From: Metellina segmentata
Lineage: Eukaryota; Arthropoda; Arachnida; Araneae; Tetragnathidae
NCBI GenBank assembly: GCA_947359465.1
Contig: OX375874.1
Coordinates: forward strand, 103,630,410 to 103,694,409
Length of the DNA: 64,000 bases
Reading direction: 5' to 3'
Under the pieces are notes generated by a model. The model was not told where the DNA came from. It made no database searches and saw only the letters and a program-made list of their open reading frames with translations. The position numbers were made by a program, and so were the translations under genes. Positions 22,171-33,879 of the stretch are shown here, one piece after another. Numbering within the stretch: position 1 is the stretch's first letter; the number at the start of each line of letters is the position of its first letter.

Positions 22171-23999
22171 CTCTTCAAGCCTCCAATTCTTCACAACCTT
22201 AGGTAAGTTGGTAGGTATTTTGAGTAGTAGTGTGATGAACCGTTGACTGTTTATGGTTTTCACGCCTTTGTCCAAAAAAAATTTCAAGGACTTTTCAAAA
22301 CCAAAAATATTTTTTTCAAAGACCTAAAGTTTTTTATAGCGACCTAAAACAAAGCACGTGCAAAAATTGTCAATTTAAAAAAATGTGAAAAATATTTATT
22401 AAAAAAAAAAAAAACATTTTTTTACTCCTTTTTAAACTACTGACAGTCAAAGAAAAGAGGAAAGGTCGTCATCAATTTTGGTTATAGTTTGGATTTTCTT
22501 TTATCACAGAACCTTTGAACTTTTTTGCAAAGTGGGCTTCTCGTCTCAATGCTAACTATCAGGCTATTTGCACACAAATCAATTTCGGTCGTGAGGTAAA
22601 ATATCGTACGATAAATTCTTTGGTGGCACGAAGAAGAGTATGGGAGCTTGCACATGGTTCGATCGACACAATCTCCGTTTTCATTTTGCTCTCGCCCTCG
22701 GCCACTACAGCAGATGGCTGTCGTGGTTTATTTTGTTTGAGAAACAAAACAAATCCAAAGTTTTGACTGCAGTGTTACGGCTTTTTTGTTCTCTGGTCAC
22801 AGTCGTTAAAGATAGTAAAAATTTCAACGGATTTGAAATCTGTAGAAAATTTTACAAGAATACCTTAAATGTGCTTTTCTGAAAATAAATAATTTTTCAA
22901 TTGTAACTTTTATATTTTCTCAATACGAATTCGGCCACATTTGATGAAGATATTCATTACGAACACAAAAAATGTCTATTAGAGGGGTTTTCTGTCTTCG
23001 CGATCATTAAAAATAGAGCAAACATTTTAACAGATTTGAAATCTGCGGAAAATTTTACACCAGATTGATTTCTCAGGTAGTTCGAATTTCATGCAAAGCC
23101 CGAATTGTGAGCGTGCTTGAAGAAACTTCTTCGTTTTACGAAAACGGATAATGCAGTATCCTAAACTGTTAAGTTTTCATTCTTGAACGTACGACGTCAA
23201 TTGTATAATTTCTTTAATAATTTAAAAATGAAAAAAAAAAAAAAAAAACAGTTACCCCCTTTAAAAACCTTAATATTTTCTTTGTATTTCTTCATCAATC
23301 CCCGAGACAATTTTAAGAAATGTTCAAAGAGGCGGAACTCTTTCATGTTTGTATGCAAAAAAGCGATGGGATGACGCGTCAATGAAACATGGTGTATGAC
23401 CTTGTGTGTTCATGTATACATCACCCATTATGGTTGTTCATATATATAAAACGTGGTGTCAAAACACGCAACACTTCAGAATGACGCTCAAATTGCGCAC
23501 CTGCCGTGAAGGAAACTAGTTTGGACACAAATTCCAACGCAATTATGTACTAGTCCAAAAAAAAAAATCAAGGACTTTTTACCAAGTTTCGTAATTTTCA
23601 AGGGCCCCTAGTTAGGAAAACAAAATTCAAGGACCGTGGGAACCCTGCTGTAGGCTTGAGAAAGTCTTTGCTAGAGGCCCGCAAAGTAACGCGATGTATA
23701 CTGTGCGGTTTCGGATGCAACATCGACAGCTAAACATCAATGTCGATAATACATCGCCCCCAAAACATCGATGTTCTTAAAATTCAGTGTATTTAAACTT
23801 TTTCACCCCATTTCATAACACTGGTTTAGCAACTAGTGATGCTACATCGGCTCCAATACATTAATGTTTTGAAAATATCGACTTTGATGTCGCATCCCTA
23901 CTTTTCAGACCCTTGGACCCACTTTGGTCTAAAAGTAAGTTCAATTTGGCGATTATGAAAATTATGCTACTTGGTTATTTTTATAAACCCAAAGGGAAA
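22171..23999. other. AT-rich region with possible hAT-type fragments
   Basis: At 23545-23647 a segment ends in CAAGGACCGTGGGAACCCTG, which resembles hAT termini. A similar TCAAGGACTTTT segment is at 22275 in the same orientation, so no complete element is defined. 23710-23900 has inverted GGATGCAACATCGA / TCGATATTTTC-type ends and may be a MITE of about 190 bp. Short ORFs at 22515-22882 are not recognised. Confidence 0.35.
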
Positions 24000-24200
24000 A
24001 ATTAAGACACAACATAATTTTGAATCATTTTTAAATAACGAAGCAACACACAAGCTGGCACTCCAAACTTACACACCACGCTAATGTAAGAACACAATAT
24101 ATTTAACATGCACCAGCCCCCTTTCTACACGACGGTCTTTGGCAGGATTCGAACTCCCAACCCTCCGGTTGCTAGTCCATTACTCTTCCAACCATGGCAC
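24000..24200 (-). repeat. Family B SINE
   Basis: The minus-strand head GGTTGGAAGAGTAATGGACT is followed by B box GAGTTCGAATCC and a CGTGTAGAAAGGGGGCTGGTGC body. The head clearly differs from family A. Confidence 0.75.
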
Positions 24201-24502
24201 CTGTTATAGTTGTAGTTTTTTTAGGAGTTACATCATATATTAGTTTTGTATGCCAAAAAATACATAATCAATGATTAAATTTATAATTTTTCACTGCTAT
24301 GAGGTAAGATATCTCATGTAATTTTTCTTATTATGAACAGAAGAAAAGTTTTTTTGTTTTATAATAAAATTACAATATTAATCTGAGTAATATTATTCGT
24401 TTAATTACTAAGTGTGCAATAATTTATTCACAAGACCTTTTAGGAGTTATAACATGCTACTGATTAGTCTAAAACCAACATTTTGATGAAATGTGGTATA
24501 TC

Positions 24503-24745
24503 TAATGGTATTTTTAATTAACGTCTCTCTCTCTCCCCACTGGAGCAACACAATGGGCTATTTGTGACGATCCTGGATCAACCCCAAAGGGAAAGATTAA
24601 GACAACATAATTTTGAATCATGGTCATATAGCGAGGCAACACAACAGATTTAACATGCACCAGCCCCCTTCTACATGACGGTCTTTGGCTGGATTCGAAC
24701 TTCCAACCCTCTGGTTGCTCTTCCCACCACGGCACCTGTTATATT
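24503..24745 (-). repeat. Family B SINE
   Basis: Full-body copy. Its left (3') end holds a CTCTCTCTC expansion inside TTAACGTC. It is the complete counterpart of the fragment at 1-140. Confidence 0.75.
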
Positions 24746-27364
24746 AGCATGATGCTGATTTAATTAATTTTTCAAAAGGTCTATTCAAAAATTATTTTAT
24801 CTAAAATTTTCATGTCCTGATCAGGACAGATGTTGAGCGAGTTAAATATATGGAGATAGCATGAGCACATTTTTATAAGTTTCACAGTAGTCTACTTTGA
24901 ACAAGTTTAGCTGACTCATGGTTCTAGATAAGCTTTGAATGCAAATCTGACTAAAGCCAATATTGCGAAAGTTGCAAGAATCAGAATGTATAGCTACAGA
25001 AAATTTTACGACTTGAAAATATTTACCAACCAAAATATTGGTTTACAATTTCTTCAGTTGTTATGCAGGATGTTTACATAGGACATCATTTTGTTTTGGA
25101 ATAACTTTTAAATAAAACATTTCTAATTTCATTGTGCACTCAATGATTGACATTATTCATTGAATTTAATATCAGTCAAATGACTGCCAGCACTGCATAT
25201 TTAGTCTTCCATCCACATGATTTCTTAAGACCCTTTTGCTCTACAGCTTTTACAGGGTTTGATTGTCATTTATTTAGGAAGCTGATCTAGGTTAGTAAGT
25301 GTGAATCTCAGCACATTTTAGCAAAATATTTAATCAAAATGAATTCTCTATGATGGAGACTTCTAGAAAATTGTAAAATTACTTTGGGTTACATCGTGTG
25401 CCTTCAAAACAAATATGTGTAAAAAAAATTTCAAAACACTGTTCTCTGCAAGATACGAAAAAGTCTGACCGACTTCTTACAGAAAGTTCCCAAGAAAACA
25501 TTGATACTGTATGATATATAGTGTTATTGAAAAACAAGGGACCTCTGTTGACATTACACACAAGTAGGCTCTCTCCAAACACAATATGGGAAAAATTTGG
25601 ATTTTCATCGAAGCTCTAAATGTTATGCATGCAATTCTCTTGGTCCATATTATATTCCACATATAAGTATAATTATTTCAGTTCTAAAGTTCAATTTAAA
25701 TTACATTCCATAACAGTTCAATCCAGAAAAAAATTACTAGGTTACCAATTCTCAATTTTAACAATACTTGCGTGTACCAGACAACATTGGCAATCTTGAA
25801 TAATTATGAAAATCAGAACTATATATAAATCTTTTAGTACAAATTGTAAGCAACATTTAATGTATTCAGAATGATTTATTGAGACTGATTCTGACATTGC
25901 AAGATATTTTTGTAAACAAACACATGAAGGTAAACAAAAAGAAGTGTTTCAATTACAGTGAATATATGTACTTCAATTCATTACAGAAGGTATTTTTTAA
26001 TTAATGTCTTACAAGAAAAACAAAGAAACAAATGGTACATAAAAACTTTTATTTTCATTTCAATACACAATAAACTTTAAATATCAAGTAATTTAGTCAT
26101 ACATTACAAAAATTCATTTTTCTGTAAATGAAAACGAAATAATGGGTGAGCCGGAGAACTTAGGCCGAAGGCCTTCTATCTCCCTCAGAAAGTAGTTGGG
26201 AACTGAGCAGGTTTTGAAGTTCACTGAAATATGTAAGGTAGAGTGAGTGCAGTTGGTTGTCCAATGAAACAGGTGGCTTAGAAATTGGGCAGATCAAGGA
26301 CGAGTCCAATTGGAACAGTACATAAGATGCAAGACGACAAGGAAGGCTTAGGAATTATTAAATTAAAGAAAAAATAAAAGCAGGAGATTTAAATAGTAAG
26401 AACATTAAGGATTAAGAATGACTCTGGGTCTTTTATTATATTCGGGTTGACGAGGGTCATATCTGGGATTCACTGGATGGCAGGGTTATCAATTAATTCA
26501 AGATTAGCATAAAAATTAGTAGCAAGTTTACTGAAGTAAGTTTTAAGTTCGGTAATTTCAAGATCTTCGTGAATTTTAGCGTTTCGGTAGGACCAGGGGT
26601 AACTACTGATAATACGTAGAATAGAATTTTGAAGAGATTCAAGTTTTTGGAGGGTAGTTTTCGCTGCGTATCCCAATTTTCTGTAAATATAATTAACCAT
26701 ACAAGACTCAAAAAGAAACTTTTTGCATGAAAATTTAACTTATGACCATTAAGTGTAGAATTATTCAAATTTAAGTATATTTAATCTTAAATTTTTTTTT
26801 TTAACTTGAAACTTTTTTTTTAAATAGAGAAAATGTTTATTTTTGTAAAAAATTGGGTAATTTAAAAAATTACTTAACATTTTGGCAATAACTGCTGTCA
26901 CAAAAACACCTGCTTCAAGAAATAAAAACAAAACCACATAGAAACACATTTTGATAGTAGAAATTACAAAAACATAAATACAAGTAAGGGATAGTTAAAA
27001 ATCTGAAGGATGAGGAACCTGAAAATATAAAGTGTGCACATCAGTACAATACAAATGAGATCACAAACTCACCTTTTCGAGTCAACACTAACGTACACCT
27101 AATTCTGTTTGGACGAGCATGAGTATCATCTTGTGCGAATGTTTCAACAGTTTTACGAATTTTTTTTTCAGTTATTAATTGTTGTGTTTTGGTTAGGCCA
27201 TTATATAATTATCTGTAAGAGGCTACCAAGAACTTCAGTTCACGTTGAAATTTCCCAGTGCGTTTTTCATTAGGGTCATGTTTGACAAAATGATTACCCA
27301 ATTTTCAGGTCAGTTCCAGACATTCTTTTACTAAACCTGCATTTAGAACAAGATCATATTGTTC
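24602..27364. repeat. Segmental duplication, copy 2, left half
   Basis: Matches 1-2613. About 165 bp at 25226-25390 are unique to this copy. At 27364 the sequence passes without spacer into the block that matches 13077 onward. Confidence 0.92.
26150..26710 (-). pseudogene. Jockey-like LINE 3' end (copy 2)
   Basis: The minus strand reads MVNYIYRKLGYAAKTTLQKL at the start, then ISSYPWSYRNAKIHEDLE and KLATNFYANLE. A frame change then leads into HPVNPRYDPRQPEYNKRPRV, a typical LINE C-terminal tail. It is better preserved than the copy at 1640, which has an added stop. The upstream reverse-transcriptase core is absent. Confidence 0.78.
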
Positions 27365-28100
27365 ACGTCCCTGTAAACTGACCGAACGGGATCGGCGTGT
27401 CCTGAAACTTGAGGTTCGTAAGAACACACTCCAAATCATCAACAGTGAGTTTCAACAGGCAGCACGGGTTACGGTGCACCCCAATACTTTGCGGAAAAAC
27501 TGCACGTCCTCAATATCCAAGGATGTGTTGCCGCACACAAACCAAACACCAACCCATCCAACAAAGCCGGTAGACTCGCTTGGTGTTTGCAACGTCGCCA
27601 CTGTATTGTGGACCACTGGTAAACTGTTTTATGGAGCGAAAAGTCACGCTACACGCACTCGCATGGGCGTGCTTGGGTTTGACAAATTCCAGGCGAACGT
27701 CTGTTACCCGACTGCATCGTTTTAACTGTCAAGTTCGATGGTGGTGTACTTGTTTAGGGGATTTTCTCGTGTTCAGGCCAAAGACCTTTGCATGTTGTTC
27801 CTGATAAATTGAACGCCGACGCCTTCATGAACGTTTAGGACAATCAGGTTCTTCCTACGCTCTGACAATTGTATGGAAGAGACGACGAATATTACTTCTA
27901 AAACGACAACACTGCGTGTCATGTTGCAGCCTCTGTCAAGCAGTGGTATCGAGATATGGATGTAAAACGTCTTCCCTGGCAAAGTCCCGACCTAAACCCC
28001 ATAGAACATTTGTAAACGACTTAAAGCGACGCTTGCGGACCAGTGAACCACGTCCGAATTCTACAACTGAGCTGGCAACATTCTTGCAGCAGGAATGAAC
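27365..28100 (+). pseudogene. Tc1-like transposase, copy 2, N-terminus missing
   Basis: The sequence begins at the CGTCCC of the GRPCKLTERDRR segment, so the first HTH is lost at the duplication junction. Downstream it keeps LPWQSPDLNPIEHL with a TAA right after it, then NDLKRRLRTSEPRP and ELATFLQQE ending at 28096. It retains the 30 bp that copy 1 lost. Frame breaks make it inactive. Confidence 0.8.
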
Positions 28101-28714
28101 ATAAATATCCATAGCTGTATATCGAAAACTTGTTGAAAGCATTTCCAGAAGGTTTGCTAGTGTAATTGCAGCACGTGTGAGGGGGGGGGGCAATCCCCTA
28201 TTAAAGCATGTAGCATTTCCTTTATACCATCGCATCTTGCTGTCCGGTCCATTATTGTAGGGTTGTGTATTTGGATATGATGACTACCCAACGAAAACCA
28301 TCGTAACTAGGAAACTATTTCGAATATTTACAAGATCCTAGCATAGTTTTTAAGCTAAAAAGGAGGAAATTATTTTGAAGAAAAAAAAATTGATAGAGAA
28401 TCGATTTTCACGATTCCTAGTGTATGCCTCAATCCTAATCAAAGAAAAAAATTTTAAGTCTGAAAAAAATAATTGTGGTTTGCCCACAAAGGTATCAAGT
28501 TCCAAAATATTTTATACTCAAAGGCATTGTAGAAATAAATCAATACGAAACTTTTAAGCAAGGTTTTAATAAAATTTTTCTTTGAAGACAATGCTCTTGA
28601 AAATTAGCCTATTTCAAACATAATCGGGGAATAGTCCCATTTGTCTTAATATTTCACGAGTATTAATTTTTAGATCACAAATATACAATGGATAAAATTA
28701 AACTCGCAATAATT

Positions 28715-29314
28715 TTACAATAATAGAGTGCGTGCATGATTTAAATAATGGAACACCATATAAATTAAGTATACGAAGTCGATGTCTCTACCTCCATAAA
28801 AGCAAAAGTCCAACAGAAATACCAGTAGTATTACACAATATAAAATAGTTATAGGTAAAAAACACCACCACATAATCGATATCGCAACACTGAAAAGCCC
28901 AAAAAACGGACTTTCATTATGAGCAAGGCCTAACGCTCTCAGTAAAGCAATTGTCAAAGTCAAGTCCAGTAAAAATTCCAGTTGAGCAGAGAGGGTGCAA
29001 GAAACGAGTGGGAACAGGAAATTCGGGACGGCAGTAAAACTCTCTGGCATCGTAACTAGGAGTAATCCTGTAGAAACTAACAATAGCCATCCGACTATGG
29101 AGGTGAAATCAAAGACTGAAAATATGCACAACGCCAGGAAGAAGGTAAACACGAGATTGAGGTTTTTTTGCTTCAGCTTCAATTCCCTGAAGACGGCCAC
29201 CAGTGTATAGCATTTTAAACCTATAATTTCGTTGTACAGAAACTGGTTTTTCAAGGTGGTGTTCAAGTATGGATACGGTAACAAACTCATGATGTTCGCT
29301 TTCAACCTGTCCAT
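28715..29314 (-). CDS. Multi-pass membrane protein, copy 2 (intact, 199 aa)
   Basis: ATG at 29312-29314 begins MDRLKANIMSLLPYPY. Residues 1-51 are polar to mixed. Hydrophobic segments lie at about 53-69, 73-90, 97-120 and 127-163 (long enough for two passes), with a further one near 171-185, so four to six membrane passes are likely. There is no cleavable signal peptide at the start. Upstream of the ATG is TTTTCAGG, a good splice acceptor, so this may be the final exon of a longer gene. The stop is followed by AT-rich DNA that is also conserved in the other copies. Family not recognised. It might be a receptor-like or tetraspan-type protein, but nothing in the sequence proves it. Open frames in two of three copies suggest selection. 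Confidence 0.6.
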   Translation of the reverse strand: MDRLKANIMSLLPYPYLNTTLKNQFLYNEIIGLKCYTLVAVFRELKLKQKNLNLVFTFFLALCIFSVFDFTSIVGWLLLVSTGLLLVTMPESFTAVPNFLFPLVSCTLSAQLEFLLDLTLTIALLRALGLAHNESPFFGLFSVAISIMWWCFLPITILYCVILLVFLLDFCFYGGRDIDFVYLIYMVFHYLNHARTLLL

Positions 29315-29399
29315 CCTGAAAAGAAATTGCCATCTTCAATCAATTGAAACCTCATTTAAACAGTTATCGTAAAAAAAATAATACTTTTCAAAAGAGGTA

Positions 29400-29794
29400 A
29401 GGTAAGATAATTTTAATCAACGTCGTACTGCAGTATCGCAACTGCTACTGAAGCTAAGGGATCAATCCCAAAGTGGAAAACATCACGTAGTTTTAAACCA
29501 CAGTCAAATGACGAGACAACACAACTGTTTACCAACTGGAGCGTTGCAAGCACGAAACTGACAAACCAAAGACTGTCGTGTACATGGTGTCTGGTGCAAG
29601 TTGTACCTTTCGTGGCCTCAAGTGTTACAACTTCGGTGTGGTGTGGAAGTTTGTATAGCGAGTTTCCAATTCAGGTGTTAACCTAGTCAAATAATTGGAT
29701 CAAAATTACGTGGCATTGCCTTTGGATCTTTTGCCCGTGTGTTGATCCAATGCGACGTTAATTAACAATCCACCTTCTTTTAGAGACAATCTTC
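29400..29794. repeat. Foldback SINE composite (duplicate)
   Basis: Duplicate of 15080-15474 with a handful of substitutions. Confidence 0.65.
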
Positions 29795-30050
29795 TCTTCA
29801 AAGAAGTTTTTACACCTTTAATTAACGTAAAACTTAAGATTTATTAACAGGTTGGTTATAAATTTACAGAAAATTAGTTTTAAAATAACTGGATATACAC
29901 TCTATAACAAAAACACACAAAAAAACGACGCACCAAGAAGGAGTTGTCCGATGAAGACAAAAATTGGTGGATAGGAAAATTATGTACAGAATAAAAAATG
30001 ATTAAAATTTCAGAACAATTGAAAGATTTATTTCAGTTACAGTAACGAGC

Positions 30051-30180
30051 TCAATAAGGTGTTGACCCGCCTCTAGCCTGGATGCAAGCTGTCACACGGC
30101 GTGGCATAGACCGATAAAGCTCCCGGATGGTCTCCTGCGGTATTTCTTGCCAAATTTGACAGTTCATAGCAACACGTGCC
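30051..30180 (-). pseudogene. Tc1-like transposase C-terminus
   Basis: The minus strand ends with WQEIPQETIRELYRSMPRRV and ACIQARGGSTPY before a stop at 30051-30053. This is the standard C-terminal end of Tc1-like transposases. The sequence is cut at about 30180, where unrelated DNA (GTAGGGATGCGATATCC) begins. The terminal repeat would lie to the left, near 29900-29950. All catalytic parts are missing. Confidence 0.8.
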
Positions 30181-30189
30181 GTATGTGGT

Positions 30190-30580
30190 AGGGATGCGAT
30201 ATCCTTTTCGAAAATTCGGCCAGAGTCTAAACATCGAATTTTTTCGGAGGAGTCGAAAATCTTTTGATATTTCGGTAGAGTCAAAGTTCGGAACTATGGC
30301 AAAAGTCATAATTTTTTATATGTTCGCCAAAATTTTCGAAATGTGGAGTTTTTCGGAGTCCAGAAATTCTAAAAATTCGGCCAAATTCCGAATTCGATTC
30401 CAAATTTCGAAAACTTTGACAAAGACCAAAAAAGGCTTTCGGAGCGGGGGATTCACGCAAGTGCGGATATACTGACACGAGAAATTTTCTTGACTTTGAA
30501 AAAATTTGACCCTCGGGACTTAGAAAAAATTATGGTCTTGGAAATTTTTCAAATCATATACACCGAGGCACATTTGTACT
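30190..30580. other. Unassigned stretch with TTCGGAA-type motifs
   Basis: Many TTCG/CGAA motifs (AAATTCGG, CGAAAATC) recur in both orientations, giving a loose self-complementary texture. No gene seen. It may be a MITE starting at GGGATGCGATATCC. Confidence 0.3.
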
Positions 30581-32270
30581 CCCGCTCAAGTAACGGCAGG
30601 GACCTCCCCGTGGTGCGGTCTGGTAATTGACTGATTAACGTCAGTCAAGATAACTCCTGTTCGTTTACGTATGGCTCCTTCAGGCGACTTAGTGGTTTAA
30701 ATCGGTATACTTGAGGGTAGAAGGAACGCTTGCCAAGCCGTCCTGACCTAAGATAACTGAAACTCACAGATGAACCGAGGCTTCACAACTGAGAACTTTG
30801 TTCGAAGAAGGGAAGAATGCCTAAACCTTGTACCTTGGTACGCCCCTTCCGCTTCGATGGAGCGAGAAGGGAGACCCGGTTAAACCGGGTCTCCCTTCTC
30901 GCTCCTTATAAGAGTCGCCCCTTATAAGAGGCGCGGGGTAGAGCCGTGGGCTCGAGGTAAACCCCTTGGTACGGACGACTAAGGCTGAACCGCTCTAACC
31001 AGAGATCGCTAAGGCGTCTTGTGGCTGGGGACGTCGAAAGTCGGCCAGGTGCTCAGGCTTCTGTGTCTAGCAAACGTGGTCCGGAATTGATATCGGCAGA
31101 CACTCGCCGCTTGGACCGTGAGGTCACTTGATCAAGCAGAATGCCGGTTGGAGCTGAGGCTATTTTCACCGGTACTCTCGGGTTCCGTGTAACCGAAATA
31201 GCCGATGGTGGGCGGTGGGTGTTTTTCTCGGCGTTGGGCCGAGAGCTGGTTGATTTTATTCGGAGGTGCCTGGCTGGGGCTGGCGGGCTTCCGGTAGGCG
31301 GTTGGCGATTCGGATTACTTTCCGACGGCTGGTTATCGGTTCAGGCCGGTAAGGGAAAGGCTGTAGGCTCGTCGGGAGTAGTGACCCGGCGGGTAGGGGC
31401 AGGTCGCTATCCTTCCGGTCAAGTAGCGGCAGGAACCTCCTAAAGTTGCCACCTGGTTACTAGGATGGCTGGAGACGGTCTTACTGGGCAAGAGATTGCT
31501 CTCCGGACCTACCCTATTCAAATACCTGCACGCTTACAAATTTAGGCTATCTGGTAGGCGGCAGAAGTCTTCATATCACCGTGGATGATGGTCCCGGTAC
31601 TACCGCCCACGGGCCGGACATTAGGGTGAGAGAACAGTCTGCTGTCCTGCTGGGCTACTGAGGAGGGGGCACTATCCTAGTAGATGCCCGGAGGCTCTCT
31701 TCAATGCCACCTAGGCATTATACACCCATGGGAGGTGTACACGCTACTGTCTGTTGGGGAAGTAGTCGTGGGTCAACCCGGACGGAAAGCTGGTGGTGGC
31801 TTTTAATGTCCGGGAAGACTGTCCGTAGGGATGATAGCAAGATGATGGGGCTGAGGACCCGAGATCCGGGCAAAAGGATCGGGGGAGGGCTCTGCGCACT
31901 TGGAGCGGTGTGCATCCTGAACCAAGTAATTGAAAACAGTTAGTAACTTGTTATCAGTTTACGTAGACAATGCTTGGGGTCCCTCATCCCCATCGGGTCA
32001 AAACACAGCTTACCTCTTCTGAAAAACGCCCCGATGGTTCTTCGCGACACACCTGCAAGGGGTCGGATACAAGTTGCCACCTGTCAATGTTTTAAGGGTT
32101 CTTGGGCCAGGACTGTGCACATGAAAAGTTTGGTTGGAGAACTAAGCCACAAGGTTCCTTAGAGGATAAGCTTCGCCAAACGAGACTAAATATACCCGAT
32201 AAAGCCGCTTGCTAAAGTAAGAAAGTCTAAAAGTTACCTTTTCGTAGCATAGAAAGCGTTAGTTAAAACA
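30580..32270. other. GC-rich island, probably a retroelement piece
   Basis: Much richer in G+C than its surroundings. Related phrases at 30593 (TCAAGTAACGGCAGGGACCT) and 31419 (TCAAGTAGCGGCAGGAACCT) are direct repeats. GGCTATTTTC and GAAATAGCC at 31158-31206 form an inverted pair. The ORFs at 31141-31443, 31704-31943 and 31974-32162 match no family I know and show no reverse transcriptase motif. It is not rRNA: no 18S or 28S core segment was recognised. A LINE or LTR-element leader is one possibility. Confidence 0.35.
30859..30905. other. Near-perfect 47-bp palindrome
   Basis: The left arm starts GGAGCGAGAAGGGAGACCCG and the right arm is its exact complement: 23 + 1 + 23 bases with no mismatch. 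A transcript would form a very stable hairpin. The adjacent CCTTATAAGAG motif occurs twice (30904 and 30919). Confidence 0.95.
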
Positions 32271-32394
32271 TTGAAGTTGAAAAAATTCCAGGGCGATCCT
32301 TTGTTTTCAATACAAATGGAGGACAAACGTTAAAAGCCTTAAAAAAGACGATAAATTATGCAATTTTAAGAAAAATGAAAAGTTTGGGTAACTA

Positions 32395-32640
32395 GCAATT
32401 TGGTAATTTTTAATTAACGTCGTACAAGAGCAACATAACGGGCAATTGACGACGGTCCGGGATCAATCAATTAAGGGAAAGATCCGAGGACAACACCTCG
32501 TAATTTTGAACCACGGTCACATGACGTAGCAACACCCGAGCTGGCACCCACTCTCCACACCAACCCAAAGTGAGGACTTTCGGCCACGACAGATTTAAGG
32601 TACACCATCCGTATCTACACCATACGCTTACAAACATCTT
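32395..32640 (-). repeat. SINE family A, head lost
   Basis: Tail and body from TTAATTAACGTCGTACAAG to CGCTTACAAACATC. It ends just before the tRNA-like part. Confidence 0.8.
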
Positions 32641-32869
32641 AAGAGTTTACTTAACTGCTCATGGCACCATTTGAACAAGACTCGTCGTAGACACGACATC
32701 ATCATCAAGAGTTTACTTGCTCTAATGTCAGACTCACATTCGAATAATTTAGTTTCATTAAAATACAAACTCTAATTTACTGGCAGATGAGTAAATGTTA
32801 ACAAACAATAAAATTCAAGGTGTTCAGAAAATAAAACAAAATACAAATAAAAACCTCAAAGCAGTTATT

Positions 32870-33110
32870 TTAATTTACGTAACACTTTAGCACACAACGG
32901 GCTGTTGATGACGATAAGTAATCAACCACCGACGGGAAAGATCCGAGGACAACATCACGTACTTTTGAAAAATGATCAGATGACGCAGTCACACCACTTT
33001 CCAATTTGCTTACCATGCCAACATACGAAACGATAAATTTAAGAACCAGGCCCATTTATAAACAACGTTCTTTGATTTGATTCGAACTCGCAACCCTCCG
33101 GTGGAGATGT
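32870..33110 (-). repeat. Family B SINE
   Basis: TTAATTTACGTAACACTTTAGC at the 3' end and a GATTCGAACTCGCAACCCTCCG head at about 33079-33102. The outer head is cut by repeat N. Confidence 0.65.
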
Positions 33111-33540
33111 TTACACACACACAATAAAATGCTTGTAAAACCATTCTTAGAATTATTTCCAAAATTTTTTTAGAGCATTTTAAAGTACCTAACTGTCTAG
33201 TATGTAGTCACGGAAAAAATAACGAACCACCCCTTTTCATTCCAGCTATTTTAACAGAGAAGATTAAAAAGATTTCGCTTGAGAGAAAATTACATCTATA
33301 AATTCAAACTTATAAAATTCACATAAACAGACGTCTTCAGATTAAATTGAGAACCAACTTCATAATTCCCAATAGGATTCAATACACAATTTCGAAACTA
33401 TATATCAAAAATTTTAAAATCGGATACCAAATTGCATTTCATTAGTTTTACCGAAACAAAGTTAAAGGAATTACGAGTATAAAATAAAAAAGGAGTAAAA
33501 ATATGAGTATATTATAAGGAAATCTAAAATGAAGACATAG
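33110..33540 (+). repeat. Repeat N arm, second plus copy
   Basis: Direct paralogue of 4381-4810, including AATAAAATGCTTGTAAAAC, TAGTCACGGAAAAAATAACG and GACGTCTTCAGATTAAATTG. A SINE tail and a family B fragment follow at 33545-33670, matching the order at 15475-15570. Confidence 0.75.
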
Positions 33541-33879
33541 GTAATTGGTAATTTTTAATAAACGTCATACTATAGCAACACAACGGGCTGTTGACGACGG
33601 TCCGGGCAATTTAGTAATTTGTAATTAATGTCGTACTAGTCCTTTACTATTTCAAACGGGCTACCGCGATACAATTATCATCTCAAGGTCAGTTAAATCA
33701 ATAAAATATCCTGACCGTGCCTTTGTATACATTAAATTCTTCTTTTCAATGTGCACCCTGATAATACAATCGAATTCCGAAAAATAGAAGGAAACTGCGA
33801 ACATGTCTCGTAATTTGTTTACTTGTATGTCATCGACCCTCAACTCTACACTACAAAAGGGTTAGCGAAAATAACAGAC

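Larger units (their letters stand above)
27365..29794. repeat. Segmental duplication, copy 2, right half
   Basis: Matches 13077-15474. It starts abruptly inside the Tc1 transposase sequence (CGTCCCTGTAAACTGACCG). It carries the intact version of the membrane-protein ORF. Confidence 0.92.

Noticed and set aside
22515..22882. Coding exon with ORFs of 80-83 residues
   Set aside because: Two overlapping frames look mildly protein-like, but no motif, splice context or paralogue supports them.
23710..23900. Firm MITE call
   Set aside because: The inverted ends are imperfect and no target duplication was seen. Kept only as a possibility.
31141..31443. 100-residue glycine-rich ORF as a gene
   Set aside because: Long open frames are expected in GC-rich DNA. 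No domain, no codon evidence, and overlapping ORFs exist on the other strand.
30580..32270. Ribosomal RNA gene
   Set aside because: GC-rich, but no conserved 18S, 5.8S or 28S segment is recognisable.
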